Of a stretch of DNA of 7,020 nt, positions 1 through 5,497 are shown one piece after another (the first letter of the stretch is position 1; each line of letters begins with the position of its first letter). The position numbers were made by a program, and so were the translations under genes. The notes beneath the pieces were generated by a model. It worked only from the letters and a program-made list of their open reading frames with translations. It made no database searches and was not told the origin of the DNA. Source of the stretch: Caulobacteraceae bacterium (GTDB lineage Bacteria > Pseudomonadota > Alphaproteobacteria > Caulobacterales > Caulobacteraceae); assembly GCA_030151985.1 (NCBI GenBank), contig JASLDZ010000293.1, forward strand, positions 1 through 7,020. The letters are read 5' to 3'.

Positions 1-1449
1 GCGCACATCCTGGCGGGCGGCGCCCTGATGGCGCCGGTCGCCCCGGCGTGGCGCGGCTTCGAGGTCGCCATGGCGCCGAGCTTCCTGCTGCCGGTCGCGG
101 GCGGGACGCACTGGGTGTCGAACTACCTGCCCGTGAACGCGGCGGTGCAGGCGCTCTTCCTAAGACTCGGCGACGCCGACCTGGCGAGCGCGCTCTTGGC
201 CGGGGTCGCGCTCCTGGCGACCTTCGGCGTGGGGCGTCGGCTGTGGCCGGAGCGGCCCGAGCGGGCGTGGGTCGCCGTGGCGCTGCTCGCGAGCTCGGCG
301 CAGTTCCTGCTCACCGCCATGACGCCCTACGCCATGACGGCCCACCTGGCGTTCAACATGGCCTGGCTGTGGCTGTTCCTGCGGCCGGGCGCCGCCAGCC
401 AGGTCGCGGCCGGACTCGTGGCGTTCGCTGCCTGCGGCCTGCACCAGGTCGTCTTCCACCCGGCCTTCGCCGCGCCCCTGGTTCTGGAGCTGTGGCTGGG
501 CCGGCGCTGGGCGCGGGCGGTGTTCCACACCGTCGTCTACGCCCTGGCGGGCCTATTCTGGATGCGCTGGTTCCCGACGGCCGCCGCGCTCTCCGGCGCG
601 ACCCTGGCCAGCCACGCGCCGACGCCGCTCTCCAACCTCGTCATGCTGCTCAAGGCCTTCACGCCCGGCGGCTTCGGCGTGATGGCGCAGAACCTGCTGC
701 GCTTCGCCGCCTGGCAGAACCCGCTGAGCTGGCCGCTGTGGGCGGTGGGCGCGCTGGCCGCCTGGCGGCTGCCCGGCGACGGGGTGAAGGCGGCGGCGGC
801 TCCCGACCGAGGCGTCGTGCGCGCGCTTGCGGCGGGGCCGGTGCTGATGTGCGGCTTCCTGCTTCTCGTGCTGCCGTTCCAGGGGCACGGCTGGGGCTAC
901 CGCTACCTGCACGGCTTCCTGGGCTCGATCGCGCTCGTGGGCGCGCTGGGGTTCACATCGCTGCTCGACGGGCGGGACCAGGCCGGGCGCGCCGCGCTCT
1001 GGCGAGGCGCGGGCGCGGCGCTCGCGGTCGCGCTGATCGTGCTCCTGCCGCTGAGGCTCGTGCAGGCGTGGCGCTGGACCACGCCCCAGGCGCGCGCAGT
1101 GGCCGAGATGCGCGCCGCCGACGCGGACGTCGTGCTGATCGACTCCACCGGCCTGTTCTACGGCTGGGACCTGGCGCGCAACGACCCTTGGCTGCGCGAG
1201 CGCCCCAAGCTCATGGCGCTGGACGTGCTGGACGAGGCGCAGCTCGCGACCCTGTGCGGGCGGGGCCGGGTGGCGGTGTTCGACCGGGCGGAGGGCGCTC
1301 GCCTGGGGCTGATGCAGGTCCGGACACCGCCAGGACGCGACCAGCAGGCCGCCGCCAAGCGCGCCTTCCTCGCGGCGCGGCGCTGTGGCGTGACGATGGG
1401 CGCGCCGGCTCAGGCCGGCTTGCGGCCGACGACCACGAACTCGTTGTAG
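1..1449 (+). CDS. Multi-pass membrane protein, GT-C glycosyltransferase-like (5' partial)
   Basis: The reading frame is open from the first base of the window to a TAG stop, so the true start lies upstream; an internal ATG at position 28 is not a convincing start. The visible 482 residues hold roughly nine or ten hydrophobic segments (about 60-81, 88-107, 112-127, 130-166, 172-190, 245-256, 274-292, 305-322, 335-353), then a soluble C-terminal region of about 120 residues. A loop with HWVSNYLPVNAA (about 37-48) and a GWGYRYLHG motif before a membrane helix (297-305) recall bacterial GT-C/ArnT-PMT-like proteins, which take sugar from a polyprenyl-phosphate donor on the outer face of the inner membrane. 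The acidic first-loop catalytic residues of that fold would be in the missing N-terminus, so the activity is inferred. Its neighbours (GtrA-like and polyprenyl-phosphate glycosyltransferase-like genes) support a role as the final transferase. Its last 40 bases overlap the convergent methyltransferase gene. It could instead be an uncharacterised polytopic protein. Confidence 0.75.
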   Translation, partial: AHILAGGALMAPVAPAWRGFEVAMAPSFLLPVAGGTHWVSNYLPVNAAVQALFLRLGDADLASALLAGVALLATFGVGRRLWPERPERAWVAVALLASSAQFLLTAMTPYAMTAHLAFNMAWLWLFLRPGAASQVAAGLVAFAACGLHQVVFHPAFAAPLVLELWLGRRWARAVFHTVVYALAGLFWMRWFPTAAALSGATLASHAPTPLSNLVMLLKAFTPGGFGVMAQNLLRFAAWQNPLSWPLWAVGALAAWRLPGDGVKAAAAPDRGVVRALAAGPVLMCGFLLLVLPFQGHGWGYRYLHGFLGSIALVGALGFTSLLDGRDQAGRAALWRGAGAALAVALIVLLPLRLVQAWRWTTPQARAVAEMRAADADVVLIDSTGLFYGWDLARNDPWLRERPKLMALDVLDEAQLATLCGRGRVAVFDRAEGARLGLMQVRTPPGRDQQAAAKRAFLAARRCGVTMGAPAQAGLRPTTTNSL

Positions 1450-2015
1450 GGAAACAGCTTCCCCGCCGCGCGCGGGAACGGGAAGGAGTAGCGCCGCTCC
1501 ACCTCCAGCCCCAGGTCGCGCACCAGCGTCGCCAGCGCCTCAAGGTCGAGGAAGGTGAGGTGCGTCGCGTCCGTGGCGAACCCCTTCTCCTGCGGCGTGA
1601 TCAGGATCAGCGCGCCGCCGGGACGCAGGAAGCGGAGGTAGGGCGCGATCAGCGGCCTCGCCCCTTCCGGCGGCAGGTGCTCCAGCACGTGGGCCACCAG
1701 CAGGCTGTCGAAGGCCCCGTCGCGGGCGTCTGAGCTGTCCAGGAAGGCCTCGGGCGTCCGCGCGTCGAGCCCCCGCGCGCGGGCCTGCTCCACGCAGGCG
1801 AGGTTGGGATCCACGCCGATCCCCGGCTCCCGCACGTGGGCCAGGTTGCGGCCGATGCCGCAGCCGATGTCGAGCATACGCCCCGGCCGCAGCCGGCGCA
1901 GGTTGAAGCGGTAGGGCGCCTGCACGTCGACCACCCGCTTCCACAAAGGCGTCTGCAGCCGCTCCAGCCGCTCGGCGTAGCGGTGGGACAGCACCTCGCC
2001 TTCGGGCGCGCTCAC
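1410..2015 (-). CDS. Class I SAM-dependent methyltransferase (Methyltransf_11/23-like)
   Basis: This 201-residue protein has the class I methyltransferase signature. Motif I is MLDIGCGIG (47-55). The acidic residue after strand 2 is in GIGVDPN (D69). The HVLEHLPPE stretch (109-117) and RPGG (131-134) are typical of Methyltransf_11/23 enzymes. It should transfer a methyl group from S-adenosylmethionine; as last gene of a glycosyltransferase operon, a sugar or glycan substrate is likely but unproven. The GTG start at 2015 is preferred because it overlaps the TGA of the GtrA-like gene as GTGA, like another junction in this operon. A second in-frame GTG at 1994, with a GAAGGCGAG stretch just before it, is a possible alternative and would remove only seven residues. 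Longer extensions upstream run through the GtrA-like gene in another frame and lack family-like sequence. The 3' end overlaps the convergent membrane-protein gene by 40 bases. Confidence 0.88.
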   Translation of the reverse strand: MSAPEGEVLSHRYAERLERLQTPLWKRVVDVQAPYRFNLRRLRPGRMLDIGCGIGRNLAHVREPGIGVDPNLACVEQARARGLDARTPEAFLDSSDARDGAFDSLLVAHVLEHLPPEGARPLIAPYLRFLRPGGALILITPQEKGFATDATHLTFLDLEALATLVRDLGLEVERRYSFPFPRAAGKLFPYNEFVVVGRKPA

Positions 2016-2431
2016 GAGGCGGCGCCCGGCTGGGGACGGAAGACGACGAAGCGCATGAACAGGAAGCTGAAGGCGGCGGTGACGCCGGTCACAAGCACGA
2101 AGGAGACCGTCGCGTCGAGCTTCCAGCGCTTCATCAGGAGCGCGTATCCGCCCATCCCGATCAGGAGCTGCACGCCGTAGCCGGCCAGGAAGGTCGCCAC
2201 CTCCGCCACCGTCGCGCCCCGCCGCAGTTCGAACGTCACCCGCTTGTTCAGGACGTAGCCGAGCCCGAGGCCGAACAGCCAGCACAGGGCGGAGGCCGGC
2301 ACCGGGTCCATGCCCAGGTGCAGCAGCAGTTGGAAGGCGACATAGACCGCCGCCGTGATCCCGCCGCCCACCAGGGCGAAGCGGAACAGGCTGCCCAGGA
2401 AGGCGCGGTTCGTCAGGGCGCGTCGCAGCAT
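2012..2431 (-). CDS. GtrA-like small membrane protein (putative polyprenyl-linked sugar flippase)
   Basis: The 139-residue product is the usual size for GtrA-like proteins (about 120-150) and shows four hydrophobic segments at about 17-38, 44-62, 76-98 and 108-131. The family hallmark NKRVTFE follows the second helix (62-68), and the C-terminus has the expected FLFMRFVVFRP pattern (123-133). In O-antigen-modifying Gtr systems GtrA is thought to flip a bactoprenol-linked sugar across the inner membrane, although members also occur in teichoic-acid and arabinogalactan pathways. The ATG at 2431 was chosen because the hydrophobic family-like sequence begins there; the longer open frame upstream (to 2602) is Arg/Pro/Ala-rich antiparallel noise over the glycosyltransferase gene. 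The start lies 7 bases after the upstream gene's TGA, and the stop overlaps the methyltransferase start. No strong Shine-Dalgarno is visible, which fits translational coupling. Confidence 0.87.
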   Translation of the reverse strand: MLRRALTNRAFLGSLFRFALVGGGITAAVYVAFQLLLHLGMDPVPASALCWLFGLGLGYVLNKRVTFELRRGATVAEVATFLAGYGVQLLIGMGGYALLMKRWKLDATVSFVLVTGVTAAFSFLFMRFVVFRPQPGAAS

Positions 2432-2438
2432 CGGCCGC

Positions 2439-3245
2439 TCAGTAGCCGGCGCGGTAGGCGAAGGCGATGGCGCGGGCGAGAGGGCGCGGCCACAGCGCCT
2501 CGAACATCTGCAGGTCCTCGCGGGCGCGGGCGCCGTCGCGCAGGGCCTGGGTGGTCTCGGTGCCGGGGTGGTAGCGGCGGTCGACCAGCGGCTCCGGCGC
2601 ATGCAGGAACACCGCGCCCTGGCGGTGCAGTCGCAGCCACGCCTCCCAATCGAGGTTGGAGCGCAGGGTCTCGTCGAAGCGGAAGTCGGGAAGGCGCGCG
2701 GTGTCCAGCGTCACCGAGGAGCAGTGCACCGGGTTGCCGAACGCCAGCAGCAGGCGCCGGCGCAACGGCCCCGCCGCCTCGGCCCCCGCCGTCGCCAGCG
2801 CGGTGATCGCACCCTTGACCGCGCTCAGCCTCGAGAGGTGCGCGCGGCCCCGGGCGTCCACGTGCCGGGCGCCGGTGAAGACCAGCGCGCCGCGGGGTTT
2901 GCGCGCGAACAGGGCCAGGGTCAGGCTGGCGAAGTCGGGACGGTAGACGTCGTCCTGGTGAGCGAGGGTCACGAACCGGCGCTCGGCGCAGGAGAGCGCG
3001 AAGTTCCAGTCCGCCCCGATGCCGCCGCCCACGCGCGGGTTGACCGCATAGGCCGCGCCGGCCCGCTTCGCCCGCGTCTCGATGAAGGGAGAGGGTGTGG
3101 AGGTGGCGACCACGATGCGGCTGGGCGCCGACTGCGCCGTGAGGCTGCGCAGGCAGGCCTCGAGGTAGGGGGAGTCGCCATAGGCGGGGACGACGAAGGC
3201 GTGCTCGGCCGTGCCGATCGGTCCCGTCACGGTCGACCCCGTCAC
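2439..3245 (-). CDS. Family 2-like glycosyltransferase, soluble
   Basis: The protein (268 residues from the GTG) starts with a GT-A fold signature, FVVPAYGDSPYLEACLRSL (about 17-35). It continues with GIGADWNFAL (75-84) and LAHQDDVYRPDF (94-105), where QDD/HQDD stands in for the DxD metal and nucleotide-sugar site, and a NLDWEAWLRL stretch (197-206) where family 2 enzymes often carry the catalytic acidic residues. No membrane helix or signal peptide is evident, so it should work at the cytoplasmic face, adding a sugar from a nucleotide-activated donor to a lipid-linked or nascent glycan. Donor and acceptor cannot be deduced. The GTG start at 3245 overlaps the TGA of the upstream gene (GTGA); a second in-frame GTG at 3230 is the alternative. 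The open frame extends to 3812, but that part lies antiparallel-frame over the upstream gene and does not resemble the family. Confidence 0.85.
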   Translation of the reverse strand: MTGSTVTGPIGTAEHAFVVPAYGDSPYLEACLRSLTAQSAPSRIVVATSTPSPFIETRAKRAGAAYAVNPRVGGGIGADWNFALSCAERRFVTLAHQDDVYRPDFASLTLALFARKPRGALVFTGARHVDARGRAHLSRLSAVKGAITALATAGAEAAGPLRRRLLLAFGNPVHCSSVTLDTARLPDFRFDETLRSNLDWEAWLRLHRQGAVFLHAPEPLVDRRYHPGTETTQALRDGARAREDLQMFEALWPRPLARAIAFAYRAGY

Positions 3246-4516
3246 GGCGCGGCCGTTTCCAGCGGCGCGGCCGGCGCCGGCGACGCCGCCGGCGCGGACG
3301 CCGGGGGCAGGAACTTGGCGGTGTTGCCGTTCAGGATCGCCAGCAGGAAGCCGCCGAGCGCGGTCTGCGCGCCCAGCGTCAGGAGCAGCGTGCCGACCAC
3401 GGGGGGCGTTACGTCGTAGGCCGCCGCGAAGCTGCGCCGCGACCAGGAGACGGCCACCGCCCCCAGCACGACCAGGCCCGCCGTCATCAGCGCCGCGCCC
3501 AAAGCGAGCAGCGTCTCCAGCGACACGAACCGGCTCAGCCGGCGCGTCCACGCCCCCGCCGCCCGGTAGCCCTCGCGCACGCCGTAGAGCTGGGCGGCGG
3601 CCGCGAGCAGCGCCGCCGTATGGCTGACGCCCAGGAGCGCCGCGGCCAGGATCGTCCAGTAGTTGCCGAAGAAGACCGCCTGCGTCGGCTCCGTCATCCG
3701 CGACCAGGCCGCAAGCGCGAACACCGCGAGCGCGAGCGTCGCGCCCACGCCCGCCGGAATGGCGAACAGCCACGCCGGGCTCAGCATCAGGAGGTAGCGC
3801 AGATGGCGCCACCCGTCGCGCCAGGGGCGCAGGTGGGGCGGGCGGTCGCGCAGGTCAGGCGAGAGCGTGACCGGCACCTCGGCGAAGCGGCAGCCCTTCA
3901 GCGCCGCCTTGATCACCATCTCGCTGGCGAACTCCATGCCCGAGCCGGTCAGGTTGAGGCGCTCGAACGCCGCCTTGGTGATCGCGCGGAGGCCGCAGTG
4001 CGCGTCGCTGGCGCCCGTGCGGAACAGGAGGTTCAGGATGCCGGTCAGCACTGGGTTGCCGATGTAGCGGTTCTTCCACGGCATGGCCCCGGGCAAGATC
4101 GCGCCCTTGAAGCGCGAGCCCATGCAGAGGTCGGCGCCGGCCTGGAGCCTGGCGATCATCTCCACGGCGTCGCGGAAGTCGTACGACCCGTCCGCGTCGC
4201 CCATGACGAGGTAGCGTCCCAGCGCGGCGCGGAAGCCCCCCTGGATCGCCGCCCCGTAGCCCCGCTCCGACACCGCCACCACACGCGCGCCCAGGCGCTG
4301 CGCGATCGCCTGGCTGCCGTCCGTGGAGCCGTTGTCCGCGACGATCACCTCGCAGGCGAGGCCGAAGCGCTCGGCGATCAGGGCGCCCGCCTCCTGCGCC
4401 TGGCGGATGCAGGGCTCCAGCCACCCGGCCTCGTTCAGGCAGGGCATGACGATGGACACCACGGCGACGCCGACGCCCGCGGGCGCGGCGGTCGGGTCGG
4501 TGCGGTCGAGGGGCAT
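3242..4516 (-). CDS. Polyprenyl-phosphate (DPM1/DPG-synthase-like) family 2 glycosyltransferase with C-terminal membrane domain
   Basis: The 424-residue product begins with a DPM/dolichol-phosphate-glucose-synthase-like GT2 domain. It has IVMPCLNEAGWL (22-33), VIVADNGSTDGS (57-68, nucleotide binding), GYGAAIQGG (87-94), the DAD metal site in MGDADGSYDF (105-114) and MGSRFKG (132-138). A DRPPHLRPWRDGWRHLRYLL stretch (224-243) leads into about four membrane helices (roughly 245-270, 280-308, 332-357, 373-396), followed by a Pro/Ala-rich tail (403-424). Family knowledge predicts transfer of a sugar from UDP or GDP to polyprenyl phosphate at the inner membrane, the GtrB role in GtrA/GtrB systems. 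GtrB itself is shorter (about 310 residues, two helices), so this belongs to the longer bacterial DPG-synthase-like group. The ATG at 4516 is the first good start; only a weak leader (no clear Shine-Dalgarno) precedes it. It is first in a four-gene minus-strand operon, and its stop overlaps the next start. Confidence 0.88.
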   Translation of the reverse strand: MPLDRTDPTAAPAGVGVAVVSIVMPCLNEAGWLEPCIRQAQEAGALIAERFGLACEVIVADNGSTDGSQAIAQRLGARVVAVSERGYGAAIQGGFRAALGRYLVMGDADGSYDFRDAVEMIARLQAGADLCMGSRFKGAILPGAMPWKNRYIGNPVLTGILNLLFRTGASDAHCGLRAITKAAFERLNLTGSGMEFASEMVIKAALKGCRFAEVPVTLSPDLRDRPPHLRPWRDGWRHLRYLLMLSPAWLFAIPAGVGATLALAVFALAAWSRMTEPTQAVFFGNYWTILAAALLGVSHTAALLAAAAQLYGVREGYRAAGAWTRRLSRFVSLETLLALGAALMTAGLVVLGAVAVSWSRRSFAAAYDVTPPVVGTLLLTLGAQTALGGFLLAILNGNTAKFLPPASAPAASPAPAAPLETAAP

Positions 4517-4673
4517 GGGCGGTTTCGCTGGAGACGGCGTTGGCGCAAGCTTACGAACGACACCTGAAGCCGAGGTTAGCTTCCGGTCTCGCGATCACGC
4601 GTTTGTGACATGATCCCATGGCGGAAGGTAGGCGGCCGCCGACGATCCGCCGCAAGCGGCGCACGACGCCGTT

Positions 4674-4699
4674 TTGACGCCGATTCGCGGACGAATCGG
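4674..4699 (+). promoter_or_regulatory. TTGACG box plus GANTC-containing inverted repeat
   Basis: A TTGACG (4674-4679), matching the -35 of Caulobacter housekeeping promoters, directly abuts the perfect inverted repeat CCGATTCGCGGACGAATCGG (4680-4699; 8-base arms, 4-base centre). Each arm contains a GANTC site (GATTC 4682-4686, GAATC 4693-4697), the target of the CcrM adenine methylase in this bacterial group. A degenerate -10 (GACGAATC, 4690-4697) overlaps the second site. The layout resembles GcrA-type promoters, where a methylated GANTC lies between or over the -35 and -10, but the -10 is weak. It may alternatively be a transcription-factor operator or an RNA hairpin of the cspC/D-like leader; no U-run follows it, so it is not a terminator. 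Confidence 0.4.
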
Positions 4700-4736
4700 T
4701 CCTGAAGCCGTCGGAGGGCGTTGATCTGTGCGCCGC

Positions 4737-4746
4737 TTGACGTCAA
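4737..4746. promoter_or_regulatory. Perfect 10-base palindrome TTGACGTCAA
   Basis: The sequence reads identically on both strands and sits 63 bases before the cold-shock start codon. It could be an operator half-site pair or a second -35 (TTGACG); no matching -10 is visible at the right distance, so a regulatory-protein site in the leader is at least as plausible. A TTGATC at 4721-4726 with TCAATA at 4743-4748 (16-base spacer) is a weak alternative promoter that would place this palindrome over the -10. Confidence 0.3.
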
Positions 4747-4809
4747 TAGCTTGGGTCGACGCGTTCCCTACTCCGCGGGTCGCGCACGCAGAGGCATGCA
4801 GGACGATCC

Positions 4810-5397
4810 ATGGCTACCGGTACCGTGAAATGGTTCAACACCGCGAAGGGCTACGGCTTCATCGCGCCTGACGACGGCGGCTCCGACGTCTTCGTCCACG
4901 TCAGCGCGGTCGAGCGCGCGAACATCGACGCGCTGAACGACGGCGACAAGGTCTCCTACGAACTCGCGCAGGACCGTCGCTCGGGCAAGCAGTCGGCCGA
5001 GGACCTGGTGGTCACCGAGCGCGGCGCGGGCGGCGGCGACGGCATGGGCGGCGCGCCGCGTGCGCCCCGCGAACCCCGCGGCGGCGGCTACGGCGGCGGC
5101 GGCGGTTATGGCGGTGGTGGCGGCGGCTACGGCGGCGGGAGCCGCGGCGGCTACGACCAGGGCGGCGGCGGCGGCCAGTCCGAAGGCCCCGGCACGGGCG
5201 TCGTGAAGTGGTTCAACACCACCAAGGGCTTCGGCTTCATCGCCCCCGACTCCGGCGGCCCGGACGTGTTCGTGCACGCCTCGGCGGCCGAGCGCGCGGG
5301 CCTGCGCTCGCTGAACGAAGGCCAGCGCGTCAGCTACTCGCTGGAGAGCGACCGGCGCACCGGCAAGAAGTCGGCCGAGCAGCTGAAGCTGATCTGA
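4810..5397 (+). CDS. Double cold-shock-domain protein with Gly/Tyr-rich linker (CspC/CspD-like)
   Basis: The 195-residue protein consists of two cold-shock domains. The first (about 3-69) has VKWFN, RNP1 KGYGFI (13-18) and RNP2 VFVHVS (27-32). The second (about 128-195) has VKWFN, RNP1 KGFGFI (139-144) and RNP2 VFVHAS (153-158). Both therefore keep the aromatic nucleic-acid-binding surface. By hand alignment the two domains share 43 of 65 residues. Between them is a low-complexity linker whose core (91-122) is 24 Gly, 4 Tyr and only 4 other residues, preceded by Arg/Pro repeats. Such proteins bind single-stranded RNA or DNA and act as RNA chaperones. Caulobacter CspC and CspD share the two-domain plan and are linked to stationary phase rather than cold, so similar control is possible here. 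The ATG is supported by AGGA at 4800-4803, six bases upstream. It has its own divergent leader and is followed by hairpins, suggesting a monocistronic unit. Confidence 0.95.
   Translation: MATGTVKWFNTAKGYGFIAPDDGGSDVFVHVSAVERANIDALNDGDKVSYELAQDRRSGKQSAEDLVVTERGAGGGDGMGGAPRAPREPRGGGYGGGGGYGGGGGGYGGGSRGGYDQGGGGGQSEGPGTGVVKWFNTTKGFGFIAPDSGGPDVFVHASAAERAGLRSLNEGQRVSYSLESDRRTGKKSAEQLKLI
4819..5391 (+). repeat. Internal domain duplication (two cold-shock domains)
   Basis: The copies lie at 4819-5013 and 5197-5391 in the same frame and share about two thirds of their residues, with runs of near-identical DNA around VKWFNT and KGxGFIAPD. This indicates an old tandem domain duplication inside one gene. 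Confidence 0.85.
5080..5175 (+). repeat. Gly/Tyr-rich low-complexity coding repeat
   Basis: Irregular GGC-rich units encode a YGGG(G)n pattern four times. Codons vary between units (GGC/GGT, TAC/TAT), so the repeat is kept at protein level rather than being a fresh DNA slippage product. Length variation between strains is likely in such tracts. Confidence 0.8.
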
Positions 5398-5409
5398 GAT
5401 CGTCGAACC

Positions 5410-5434
5410 GGCCCGCGGCGCGCTGTCGCGGGCC
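5410..5434 (+). terminator. Possible hairpin terminator of the cold-shock gene
   Basis: Twelve bases after the cold-shock stop codon, perfect 8-base arms GGCCCGCG (5410-5417) and CGCGGGCC (5427-5434) enclose a 9-base loop. The stem is all G/C and very stable. No T-run follows, so it is a weak intrinsic terminator at best; in high-GC genomes such hairpins often mark transcript 3' ends, possibly after Rho-dependent termination. Confidence 0.45.
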
Positions 5435-5452
5435 TGGACCCTGCGTGCGGCG

Positions 5453-5486
5453 CGGGCGTTCGGGCGTCGAGCTTCCCGAACGTCCG
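5453..5486 (+). promoter_or_regulatory. Strong 12-base-pair hairpin just before the lipoprotein ribosome binding site
   Basis: Arms 5453-5464 and 5475-5486 pair over 12 positions with one G-U, around a 10-base loop; the inner eight pairs (CGTTCGGG / CCCGAACG) are perfect. The 3' arm ends on the first base of the GAGGG Shine-Dalgarno of the next gene. It may be a second terminator for the cold-shock transcript, an attenuator, or a leader structure affecting translation of the lipoprotein. Confidence 0.45.
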
Positions 5487-5490
5487 AGGG
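5486..5490 (+). promoter_or_regulatory. Ribosome binding site GAGGG deciding a TTG start
   Basis: GAGGG lies seven bases before the TTG at 5498. With the signal peptide beginning immediately after that codon and no in-frame ATG before the lipobox, this fixes TTG as the start. Confidence 0.7.
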
Positions 5491-5497
5491 CCCGTCC

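Larger units (their letters stand above)
4517..4809. promoter_or_regulatory. Divergent intergenic region between glycan operon and cold-shock gene
   Basis: This 293-base stretch carries no credible gene and must hold the promoters for both the minus-strand operon and the plus-strand cold-shock gene. It is dense in symmetry. It contains an interrupted repeat GATCA...TGATC (4593-4615) with an inner TCAC-N6-GTGA (4595-4608), a perfect palindrome GGCGGCCGCC (4631-4640), a tight hairpin CGCCGC-AA-GCGGCG (4648-4661), the GANTC-bearing inverted repeat (4680-4699) and TTGACGTCAA (4737-4746). On the minus strand a GCTAACCT match to the Caulobacter -10 consensus (GCTANAWC) lies at about 4574-4581, but its -35 partner is poor. 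No complete consensus promoter for either direction could be found by eye. Confidence 0.6.

Noticed and set aside
48..1733. Long plus-strand open frame of about 560 codons shifted relative to the membrane protein
   Set aside because: The product is Arg/Gly/Ala/Pro-rich with no hydrophobic periodicity or known motifs, and it crosses the methyltransferase on the other strand. It is a by-product of high G+C third positions.
2016..2285. N-terminal extension of the methyltransferase to an upstream ATG
   Set aside because: The added 90 residues are an out-of-frame reading of the GtrA-like gene. The GTGA overlap start matches operon style and family length.
2355..3419. Plus-strand open frame opposite the glycosyltransferase and GtrA-like genes
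   Set aside because: Low-complexity Arg/Gly/Ala product without motifs, contradicted by family-level evidence and gene overlaps on the minus strand.
3246..3812. N-terminal extension of the soluble glycosyltransferase
   Set aside because: The family sequence begins shortly after the GTG at 3245, and the extension is a frame-shifted reading of the upstream gene's membrane region.
4680..4699. Inverted repeat as an intrinsic terminator
   Set aside because: It lies upstream of the cold-shock gene in a divergent region with no gene running into it, and no T-run follows.
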